From: Ephydatia muelleri
Taxonomy: Eukaryota > Porifera > Demospongiae > Spongillida > Spongillidae
Length of the DNA: 64,000 bases
Direction of reading: 5' to 3'
NCBI GenBank assembly: GCA_013339895.1
Contig: JABACO010000001.1
Span: 14,697,604-14,761,603, forward strand
A program made the position numbers and the translations under genes. The notes beneath the pieces were generated by a model that saw only the letters and a list, made by a program, of their open reading frames with translations, was not told where the DNA came from and did not search any database. Below are positions 23,168-32,509 of the stretch, in pieces (position 1 is the first letter of the stretch; each line of letters begins with the position of its first letter).

Positions 23168-24480
23168 CACTTACACATATATACATGTGGCACAAACAAT
23201 AACACTCTAATGATGGTACACTGAATGTGTTCTCTGCACATGTATTCTTGATCTATTCTATTGAACAGCTCATGAGGGACATACATGTAGGTACACATCA
23301 GTGTCCCATAGGACTGGTCTTTTGTACATACATCATATCCCAATATGACTGCTTGAGACAATTAAAGAGAATAGAGGACAAGTCATAAGGGATTCCATGG
23401 GTCAGCATGTAAGAGGCTTTTTTATTTTTTTAATGTTTTTCTTAGAGAGGTGCAGAGTTGGATAATGATAAACTTAAACTTGCTACTTATGTCTGTGTAA
23501 ACCTACCATGGGGCCCTGACCTACCACAATCCCTGACCTACCAGGATAGGGTACATGTAGCTACAATAAAATTCATTGCCACAGGCCATGCAGGAACAAC
23601 ATAGCCCATGCAGGACCATCGCCCTTCAAAAAATTAATAATAATAAACTTTACTTGCGTGGTGCACCGTGAAGAGGCAGCACACAGTGTTGCATGTCACA
23701 CTAGTTGTATGCAGGGAATGAAGTGAGTGTTCAAGTACTCCTAGAAGGGTATAGCAAGAGCGGAATGGGGAGCACAATACTTTGTACTAATTGTGAGAAG
23801 GCTAGGCCAGGAACAGTGGAGTACAGTTGAATTCCCTGCATTCAAACTTATTTACTAGTGATGCAACATTGTACGTTGGCCTGTAAGGTTAGACTGTTAC
23901 CTTTGGAGATGAATATTATTGTACCTACCTATCATTGCAGATTGTGGTGGGTCAGGGCCCGTGGTAAGTTTACACAGACATACCTTAGCAAGCTAGTAAA
24001 CAATTTCATTATTCTGCTGTTGCCAGACTCCCAAACGCTTTTACAGGTCAAACATAGAGTGCTAGATGGTGAGTGTAACTGAGGGAAAAAGTATACTGTT
24101 AGAGAAGACTACAAGCAACAATGCAGAGGAAAACCACAGTGAGTACGAAAGCAGGGTACAGAAATTGAGAATAGAATCAGTTGCCTCTTAATCTGTTCAT
24201 GGAATAGAACGCTGTGCAGAGGAAACGTTCAGAGAGGCAGACCTTACACTTGAATGTATTTGGATGTACCATCATTATTAGAGTGTGTTATAATGTTGCC
24301 ATATGTGTCACGGTGCATAAGTGTTGTGTTTATGTGTGTGTTTGTGTGTGTGTGTGTGTGCTTGTGTGTGTGTGTGTGTGCAAGTGATGTGTTCAAGAAT
24401 TGTACAGTGCTATTTGCACAACATATACACATGCATAAGGGTGTGTGAACCAGTATGAGGGCATGTTCACGCACTCCATA
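23000..24480. other. spacer with (AC)n and family-R fragments
   Basis: An (AC)n run lies at about 23131-23165. From 23165 to 23350 there are phrases of the flanking inverted repeat (GTCCCATAGGACTGGTCTTT, TGTACATACATCATATCCC), so another fragment of the same family lies here. A (TG)n-rich tract lies at 24332-24380. No gene is supported. Confidence 0.5.
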
Positions 24481-26180
24481 TGGTGCGGGCAAAAAGAGAC
24501 TTGAAGTCAGCATAAGCAGCAATAGTTGAGGCATAAAGAAGGATGAGAAGTTGAGCAAGTTGAGCAAGTGTTATGTAGAATAAGAAAGCTTTATTACACA
24601 CTTCACTACTAGAGAAAGATTATGTGAGTGCATAGGAATATATAGGCATGTTGTGGTAAATATAGTGTTATTCTTTGCACATGCATGTATACAGTGATGT
24701 ACAGTGTATGCAAGCACAATAGACCAAACCAATGGGACACAGAGGATCAATATACAGGGACAAAATGTACATACAAAGGACCAATCATATGGGCCTATGG
24801 GGACACAATGCATGTACAAAAGAACAATCCTATAGGGACACTAGGTACCTGTGTGTACAAAGGACCAACCCTACGAGGATCGGATGCACAAATAGAGGAC
24901 CAATCCTATGAGCACACGATGCACGTACAGTCGTCCAATCCTTTGGGATGCTGCATGTAGCTATACATACTTATGTACACGTGAGAGCTCTATGTCAGGC
25001 ACGAAGAACCATTTATATGGGAAACCCAGCCTGCACAAAGAGGAGTTGTTATAAGGAATGCTTCGGCAACAATGCAGGGGAAAAACTAAGAGAGTGGTAC
25101 AGAAGCTCAGTACATAAACCCACTCAAAAATGCACACAGTTAAATGGAATAGATCCCGTGCATGTGACAAAGTGTGGTGTAAAAGTGTGTCATCATCAGA
25201 CTGGTTTATTGTGTGCCACATGTACTGTACGTGAGTGTGGGTGTTGTGCATAACAATATGCCATACGATGGTGTACAGGTTTATATACGCAACAATTCAA
25301 GTGTGTGCACAAGTGCAGGAGACTGTGTGAGCCAGCATGGGTGCATGTTCATGTATTATGCGTGAGCTGAAAATTGTAAATACAACCGATGTCATTGCAA
25401 GCGTAGCTGGGTGGGCGTGACAAGAATTTTAGCATGGGCTATACTAATAGCAAGTTGGAAGCTTTATTACACGACTAGAGGATGATGCAAGTGCGTAGCA
25501 AATAGCCTTACTCACGCCGTGTTGAATACTGCCACAACGCGACGTGGGAGGCGCAAGAATACTGCAACGATTCATTATCTCAATTTCAGATCCTGACCAT
25601 CAATTTGGTACGATCGTTTTGTGAAGCGAGAAGCGTTCTTCCTTTAATTCACCGGTATAAACTCGCTGCCTGGGTGAAGTAAAATTGTTGCGAACGGCTA
25701 GCTTAGTTTTAGGCAGAGAATGTGGGCGGAACAAAGAAGTTATGGAAATTTATTGTGGATTGAACACGGGTTGCATACAATAATGGCGCTCATCGAGCAG
25801 GAAATGTGCATTAACTTTGCACAGCTGTATCTCCGTAACGGATAACATAAAAATTAGCGAACTGAAAAAATCAATAGCGACAGGACCCCTCTACATACAC
25901 ACTGAATTTGAAACGAATTGGACGCTCTTACCTGAAGATGTGGCCGTTTCGAACCCCATGGGTAATCAGGTCTCATAACGTCGGCACGGAGCTTGTGTAA
26001 GACACGGAAATATAGATCTACGTACAGAAATGGTGTGCTATGAAGTATTGAAAATAGAAAGTCGATAGCGTTTACAGTGCGGAGGTTATAGCGATTTAAA
26101 CGTAAGGCATATTTATAACAAATTTTATAATATGCACTAGGTCCCTTTTCGCGGAAACGATCCATATATACAGCGAAGGG
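24480..26180 (-). repeat. family R copy C, right arm of the inverted repeat
   Basis: Read on the minus strand it parallels 19320-20960. The part 25460-26180 corresponds to the segment shared by all three copies; 24480-25400 corresponds to the distal part shared with copy B only. The 24700-24960 portion has extra tandem phrases such as GGACCAATCCTATGAG, each with TGTACATGCAT-like spacing. Confidence 0.8.
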
Positions 26181-26219
26181 CCATTTTCTCTGAAACTGAC
26201 CCATATACTGATATGTACA

Positions 26220-27030
26220 GATTGGAAATGTGAACTCAGGGAAGGTGTTCTTAACATCATCAAGCTTGGCTATAAGGGCACTTGTATGGAAGTTATCCGT
26301 TGTGTGGCGATTTCTCTTGGTCAGTGTATGAATGTGGTGTGATGGTAAACCAAAAGCTGTGTTCTATTTTAATGGATCTGACAGAGACAATGCACTCAGG
26401 TATATTGCATAGCTATTTTAATTGCCTGTAAAGCAATGACGTGTCTCTCACATTTTAGCCTCTGCTGTCAGCACCCTTGTACACACAATTCACACTAGTA
26501 CACTTTGTCAAGGCAATTTTGAGTTTGTTGATGGTGTTATGTAAGACCATTCAAGTAAGACCTTACTTGTATGTAGCAGACTGATTATACATATACTTCT
26601 TAGGGTCTCAGGTTGTAGCTACAGTGACATGAAAAGGCTTGATTTTCCATCATTATTTCATGCCAACTGTGAGGTGATAATTGAACTACTAAATCACAGA
26701 GATGCACAGCCTGTGAAAAGCATAGGCATTCATTAACTCACGCAAAAGCCACGATGAATCAACTCATCCCAGTATCCACACCTCCTATGCTGCCTTTAGA
26801 ACTCCTGAAATAGTAGAGCGACTGCATGCATAAAGAGAACTAGTTGCTGAAAAAACAAATCAGTTGATTTTTTTGTCGTATAGAGTTGCATACATGGTGA
26901 CATACGTAACCTGCTGCGTATCTTAACGCATTTGCTTCTACTGGTGTTACTATAAGTACGGATCAATGACTTGAACACAACGTCAGTTAGATGTTGATAT
27001 AGTACAGGAGTCGGGCTCACCTTCATCAGA
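26220..27030. other. no gene seen
   Basis: No exon with splice support or recognisable protein similarity was found on either strand. Confidence 0.35.
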
Positions 27031-27038
27031 GATAAAAA

Positions 27039-27412
27039 TTAGAATGAACTGCTTTGATGAACGAATAGTAAAATATAGTTCCACAGTTTGAATCTATTCG
27101 GGATTCCATGTGCGTCGATTCGCAAAGTTGTGGTTAGCATTGTGACTAGTTTTTGAGAGAACAGCTGCAAAGCGGTTTCATTGGCGTCCTGTTTACACCA
27201 GTCATTCATTTGTACAGCCGCTTGCCACGCTTCTATTGCAACTGGTGATTTTGTTCGAAATGAAGCGTCTTCTAAAACTTGATGTACAGCATCCAATACC
27301 AGAGACTTTCCGTCTAGATATAGGAAAGTGCATGTGTCACCCTACGCACAACTCTTTGTTTTTAAAGTAAGTTACCAACAACAGTTACCGGTACAGCATC
27401 GCAATCCGCCAT
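27039..27412 (-). CDS. 5' part of an unrecognised gene
   Basis: On the minus strand a short first exon (about 27412-27389) reads MADCDAVP and ends at a donor (CG|GTAACT). After an acceptor (ATATCTAG near 27318), the next exon reads GKSLVLDAVHQVLEDASFRT, then SPVAIEAWQAAVQMNDWCKQ, ending with FKLWNYILLFVHQSSSF and a stop at 27039-27041. The composition is convincingly protein-like: helical, with no low complexity. The stop may be bypassed by a donor upstream of it. I do not recognise the protein; helical-repeat (HEAT/ARM-like) proteins are one possibility, on composition only. Confidence 0.4.
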
Positions 27413-27470
27413 TTTATTTTCTACTACATTGAGGGAACCTGTTAATTGGTGTTAAAAACGTCCCGTTTCC

Positions 27471-27502
27471 AATCCCTTCCTATATAATCTATGGTATAGA
27501 GA
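27471..27502. mobile_element. terminus of a GTTTCCAATCCC element family
   Basis: GTTTCCAATCCC followed by CTATATAATCTATGG matches ends seen at 7444-7475 and, as a facing pair, at 60424-60460 and 61266-61302. Only one end is visible here. It probably marks a solitary or truncated short inverted-repeat element. Confidence 0.4.
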
Positions 27503-27743
27503 GGTTGCAGTGTCGTCCCGGGAAGGTTCACTCTTACGTTGATTCACTCGCCGCCATGTTTTTTGGTGTCCTAACTATTTTAACGTCATCATTTATGAAA
27601 AAATGTCAAGCGCCTAAGCTTTGAGAATAACAGTCTATTTCGTATCCCACGGATGGATTTCAGAGGAAACGATGGATTGCAGCGATCGGATTCATGAGGA
27701 CATCACCAGATTACCGTATTTGTAATAAACATTTCGTTACAGG

Positions 27744-28445
27744 CAGGGCTGCCGCGATATGCGATATATCGCGATATTTTTTAGTCATATCGCGATACAA
27801 ACGTGCATGGGATATACGGAGATAGACGGAAGAATAGACGGAGAAAGACGAAAATATACGAAAAGTCATTCAGCAGCTGCAACTAGTGTTGGGCCGCACA
27901 CATACATTCGAATTCCGCTGCGGTGCTGCGTACATGTACATATATATACTGTAAATTATCCGCCCCCATCGAAATTAAAATCAGCCGCCCGTGTAAGTAT
28001 TGGAACGTGTAACCGCGAACGCTTATAATAATTTCACCGTGTATGTATGTACATGTATTATTTCCTGAAATATTGTCACGGAAGAGTTCACGGGTATGGA
28101 GATTATATCGTTAAACGCGAGTCTTTTTTCGGGCTACTTGACTGCCCCAGTATTTATGCCTACATGATTGAAACACCCGGAGGTTACACAAGAGAAAGGC
28201 TGAGGGCGTTTAAGAGTCTTGAAGCCTACAACTACTATCAAAGGTTAATTGTCTATTAAAGTTGTTAAAATTTCCACCCACTTAGGTGTTGTAAGAGATA
28301 ATGAGGACACACAAAAAACTTTTTTTTCTTTTCTCGATCTCCCCACGTACCTGTAACCAGTGCTGTCGCGATATGGTCTTTAGCCGATATCGGATATATC
28401 GCGATATGAGTAAAATATCGCGATATTGTATCGCGATATTTTTTA
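27744..28445 (+). mobile_element. two hAT-type 5' ends in direct orientation
   Basis: CAGGGCTGCCGCGATAT (27744) and CAGTGCTGTCGCGATAT (28358) are both followed by strings of TATCGCGATAT palindromes. This sequence type is characteristic of certain hAT termini. Both ends face the same way, about 614 bp apart, with no matching 3' end seen. They could be a partial tandem duplication or two truncated insertions. Confidence 0.55.
28047..28241 (+). pseudogene. single exon of a dispersed transposon-like gene family
   Basis: The frame reads GDYIVKRESFFGLLDCPSIY, AYMIETPGGYTRERLRAF and KSLEAYNYYQ, then a possible donor (AAAG|GTTAAT at 28241). The signature 'YT...L..FKSLEAYNYF' is one I recall from a multi-copy family in sponge and cnidarian genomes, often with SWIM zinc-finger or YqaJ-like nuclease domains further on. 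Those domains are absent here, so this is an orphan exon between two hAT-like ends. Confidence 0.45.
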
Positions 28446-28575
28446 AGTATATTCATCGAGCAATTATTTATCAATAACCACACAATTTTCATGCAAGTTG
28501 AGGTTGCGTTGTTGGGGTGGCGACACAAGAACAAACACATAAAATGCTATAGGGCGCGGAAGGGGGGAAGCCGGC

Positions 28576-28577
<2 letters not shown>

Positions 28578-28607
<30 letters not shown>
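28578..28607 (+). repeat. G30 homopolymer
   Basis: Thirty consecutive G follow AAGCCGGCCC. The stretch GGGCGCGGAAGGGGGGAAG before it resembles hAT-type ends. Length in the assembly is uncertain. Confidence 0.85.
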
Positions 28608-28608
<1 letters not shown>

Positions 28609-28804
28609 GAGAGACACTGTACATTGGTACATATACCGGTATACATGTACATGAATAGAGTGTTGCCAAAATGGTATAAGGAAGTATCTAGCTATGACTG
28701 TACCTTTAGAAAGGGCTTGCTCCATGGCATGAGTTATAAGAAATCATGCATGAAGTCACTTACTCGACCGGCCGGATAAATACATTTTTTGTAGCATAAT
28801 ATCA

Positions 28805-28895
28805 CATGCAGGAAAAGATTAAATCACTGCGTGATTTGAACATTAATGATATGCTTTCCGATCACATAATGATTCCAAAATGATTTTATGGTCGT
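28805..28895. mobile_element. decayed relative of the CACAGGAAAA MITE
   Basis: GCAGGAAAAGATTAAATCAC, GTGATTTGAACATTAATGAT and CACATAATGATTCCAAAATG follow the order of the MITE at 17064-17230 but with many differences and no intact right terminus. Confidence 0.45.
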
Positions 28896-29519
28896 GTTGT
28901 AATTTTGCCACTATAACACCTGGAGGCCACTTAGATACATAATCTATACCAATGCTGGTCAGATATGCCAAACGGATCACAATATGTTCCAGGTCCATAA
29001 AGGCATTGTAGCTTTTTGTCTCTTTCTCGCTAGACAACAGCTCGTTATAATTCGTGCTCGCGTTGTTCATACTGTACACGGTTGTATGCGGCTGGAAACT
29101 AGAACATTACGGTAACTGTCTAATAGATAGCGAAGAAACACCTCATTAAAAATGCTTATGTTAATTTTTCAAAGCTCACAACTTCTCAGAATAAGTAGTA
29201 ATGCAATATTTTAAACTAGTATACAACACTACCTTTCATGCTCTTTTATTTATAGTCCTCATACACTTTCCAAATTTCAGGCCTACCGTACGCGCAAGCA
29301 GTATTTATAACCCCATGCGGTACTTATTTCGGTTAGGTAGGAACGAGATCGAATAGAACGGGCTACCCGAAGTTGATCTGGAGGTAAGACTAGTCTGTCG
29401 GTCAAGCCAAGGCATGTCAGTAACGAACTGACGAACCAGATCTGGTCACGAATTTTCTGTCACCAGAAAAACCTCGAGTGTATCTTATGAATAATCGATG
29501 CATATTGCGGGTTACAGGG

Positions 29520-30660
29520 ATGGATTACCACACAAAACAACTACCGCTGCACTGCAGAGTTTGTGGAAAGAGGCTTGGGCAAAAGAAGAGCACTTATGAG
29601 TGCAAAGGATTCGCAGATGATCTGTTAACAGCTTTTGCAATCAACACCTCCACTGACATTGCTCACATGCACCCAGAACGCTTTTGTGAGTGCTGTCACC
29701 TTTCAATGAAGAGAATCATCTGTGCCAGGGCAGAAAAAGTGCACCATAAGTGTACACTGACACCATTTGAATGGGAGGAACATAGAAATGAAGGGTGTAA
29801 GGTACATATATACTACATCCCTGCTAGAGTTCACACATGTAACATCCTATGAAATACACAGGTGTGTGAGCACTTCAGAGTTATTGCAAAAGGAGGTAAC
29901 TCCAGAAAGCTCACTGTTGGCAGAGGACGTCAACCAGGCCTCACACCAAACATGGTAGCTGCACATCTATGGAATATTACCCCTCCTCCAGTCTTCTCAC
30001 GGGAGCCGTACCCACCATTGTCAAGCCAGAACAACACGACTGTCCTTGAGGAGTTGAAATGTGTGGTATGTGCGAACGTGCTTTCACAGCCCCTTGAGCT
30101 ACTATGTGGAAAGCTGGCCTGCACCAGTTGTATTGTAGAGCGAGTGACACAGTGTGCCCCTGCTGCTTGCTGGATGGTGGCTTGGTCTCCACTGAGATCA
30201 GACCAGCATCCAACCTTATACAACTGCTGCTAAAAGATGTACTGGTTCAGTGTGTAGTGTGCCATAGGGATGTAAAGGCTGGATACTATGAAGACCATGA
30301 GTGCACACAATCCCTTACTCCTGGTGAGGAAAGAGAAGCAGCGAAATTGTTGAAGAGGGCCATCTCCACCAGTCCTGATCAAGCCACAGTACAGCTGGCT
30401 ACAGGAGGGACGGTTAGGTGTATTCAGTGCCACTTCATATCAAAAATTGTTATGTTATGTTTGACCATACCTTGTAGCCAATGATATTCATGAAGTTAAC
30501 AAAAGCCGGGCATCCAACTACGGCTGCTTGTTCCAGGACTGTCAAAACACGGTGTTCAGAGATGCACACAGCTAGAAGTATCATCAGTGGAGGGGAACCA
30601 TCAGCCCTGCTTGAGAGTGAGGTGCTCACATTGAATGATGAAGAGAAGAAGTCACAAGTA
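29520..30660 (+). CDS. RAG1 N-terminal-like zinc/RING protein (RAG1L-N), frameshifted
   Basis: Exon 1 (29520-29801) reads CRVCGKRLGQKKSTYECKGF and later MHPERFCECCHLSMKRII and FEWEEHRNEGCK, ending AAG|GTACAT. Exon 2 starts at 29862 with VCEHF, completing the pair GCKVCEHF. This matches the order in vertebrate RAG1 upstream of its core: CRVCG, then HP-x-x-FC-x-x-C, then a C-x-x-C pair. Exon 2 next carries a RING finger: LKCVVCANVLSQPLELLCGK, ACTSCIVE, then, in another frame after about 30150, TVCPCCLLDGGL, followed by VQCVVCHRDVKAGYYEDHEC (the ZFA-like segment). The usual RING His is replaced in CGKLAC. A third block from about 30478 (FMKLTKAGHPTTAACSRTVK, ARSIISGGEPSALLESEVL) ends where a foldback element begins (30654). 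No transposase core is present. The one-base frame change within the RING makes this a probable pseudogene or an assembly error. Confidence 0.7.
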
Positions 30661-30939
30661 AATAAAAACCTTCTCTATGAGAAAGTTGGTGGGATATAGG
30701 ATTTGAAGGCAATGGTGGTGTAAAAAGCAAGGAAACAAGGTTCTGTAATAGTAAGGGAAAATGTCATAGTCCTATATTTAGCACACGAACATAGTATATG
30801 CTACAAACGGGCTAAATATAGGACTATGACATTTTCCCTTACTATTACAGAACCTTGTTTCCTTGCTTTTTACACCACCATTGCCTTCAAATCCTATATC
30901 CCACCAACTTTCTCATAGAGAAGGTTTTGATTTACTTGT
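30654..30939. mobile_element. foldback element, copy 2
   Basis: Arms 30654-30782 and 30811-30939 (about 129 bp each) are nearly perfect inverted complements around a 28-base loop. The order ACAAGTAAAT, TCTATGAGAAAGTTGGTGGG, ATATAGGATTT, GTAAAAAGCA, AACAAGG and CTATATTTAGC parallels copy 1 (4030-4278), while the middle of the arm (GTTCTGTAATAGTAAGGG) is unrelated to copy 1. It abuts the last coding block of the RAG1-N-like gene. Confidence 0.87.
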
Positions 30940-31426
30940 TTCATTCTTTTTTTTTTCATGCACATTATTCCGATGCATGATGCGTAATTGATCGCAAGTG
31001 ATCCGTATAGATTCGTAATGTTCAGCCACCAATGTCATACACACAAAACAACACACTAATAGTTAGGATAATAATTGTCTCTGACGTTTTTGCCAGCAAC
31101 ACCTTGCAGTACGGAAGTGGGAATATCCCATAAAAGAGGGAATAGTAACACCCTAACAGATTACCCCTTGTACGCCAGAGTAGTCCTTGTATACAACAAC
31201 ATCCTTGGACAGAGCGGTACAGGTGAGTGTCCAGAAGCAAATGGCAACCAATAGCATCCTTGACAACCTTTTTGGCCAAATTGTGTGAGATAATGGGGAA
31301 CGTTAGTAGACAAATCAACATACATGTGGCCACCAGTAGCTGGTAAAATCTATTGAGAGTAAACAGAAGCCATATCCAGGAGAACTGGAAGGGATATGGG
31401 CATTGCTAAAGATCAAAGAAAGATCA

Positions 31427-31435
31427 CACACACAT

Positions 31436-31479
<44 letters not shown>
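31427..31479. repeat. (CA)n microsatellite
   Basis: An almost pure (CA) run of about 50 bases with a single interruption (ACACATGCACAC). Confidence 0.9.
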
Positions 31480-31480
<1 letters not shown>

Positions 31481-31531
31481 ACAATATTAACATATATGTA
31501 AGTGCAACCCCTCCCCCTCCCCTCCCACTCA

Positions 31532-32420
31532 CTAATCATGGCTGGGTGTGGTCTGTGGTGAGGTGGTGGTTATCCAAACCAAACTCCACATGGTCTTGGC
31601 TGTCAGCAGAATGGTCCGAGTCTGTAACTTGTGTACTTTTTTCCAGCTGCCCGCTAGCCCACTGTTTCTGGAGATCACCTGAGCTGCCAGGCGGCACTCC
31701 ATCACACGTTCATTGAAAGTCGTGAAGGCCACTTTGTTGGCTTTGACGAAGCAGTTGGATATGACAAACTGGGTCCCTGCAGGTAAACTGACGTTGGATG
31801 GGCGGATGGGGTTGAATTCTATCATCTTGGCCTTCCCAGGCTCGGTGAGGAAGGAGATGGCTTGGTCCATACCCCCGCCCTCCGCCCCAATGTAGTGCGC
31901 GGCGTGCGCGTGCAGTTCTGCACCAGCTGCTTCTTATCCAGGAGGTCATCCAGCTTGTTGGCATACACCGTCATGAGGGCCACGCAACACACCAGCACGG
32001 ATGAGCTGGAGAGTCCGGAGCTGGGCAGTATGCTCCCATCCACCAGGAGGTCCATCCCTCGAGGGTTCTCGAGGGATGGACATCCTCTAAGATCCCTTTG
32101 TAGCCACACAGCAGGTAGAGTTACCACTGCAGTTCAGTTTCCTTCCCAATGGCAAAGTGCATGCAGGAAACGAGTAATCTGGGATGAGGGCTCCACGTTG
32201 GAGAACCTGATGTTTGGGGTGTCGCTAAGGGCGCAAGCGATGGCTGATGTTTGGGGTGTCGCTAAGGGCGCAAGTCCCCAATGATATTCACCCGTCCCGG
32301 GCCACGAAGCTGGGCTTCCATTTCCTTCACGATGCCATGCACAAGCCACAAGCGCGCTATTTGGGATCTTCGTCAGGTGCTCCTTTTTCCCGCAACATTC
32401 CACAATGGAAATGATTTTTC
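31532..32420 (-). pseudogene. GALK2: GALK2-like (N-acetylgalactosamine kinase) fragment, rearranged and frameshifted
   Basis: GALK2 is a GHMP-family sugar kinase. Minus-strand pieces follow its order: GPGRVNIIG (about 32307-32275), IRFSNVEPSSQITRF (about 32215-32170), LLCGYKGILED, then GMDLLVDGSILPSSGLSSSS (about 32070-32010; the ATP-binding GHMP motif), then GAEGGGMDQAISFLTE (about 31893-31845) and ERVMECRLAAQVI (about 31712-31675). Breaks are clear. The stretch between NIIG and the first strand is missing and replaced by a ~42-bp tandem duplication (32220-32275). A stop sits after HWEGN (near 32134), and a frame change in a CGCGCACGCCGCGCAC run (near 31905) separates the ATP motif from GGGMDQ. 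No introns interrupt it over roughly 700 bp, so it could be a processed or segmental copy. The C-terminal half is absent. Confidence 0.75.
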
Positions 32421-32509
32421 TCTTTACGTTTTAATAGCTATTAACGGTACGTGGGAGGCACAGCTAATACGAGCACGTTGGCGCGGCCATTCGGACGTCT
32501 GTGGCAAAA

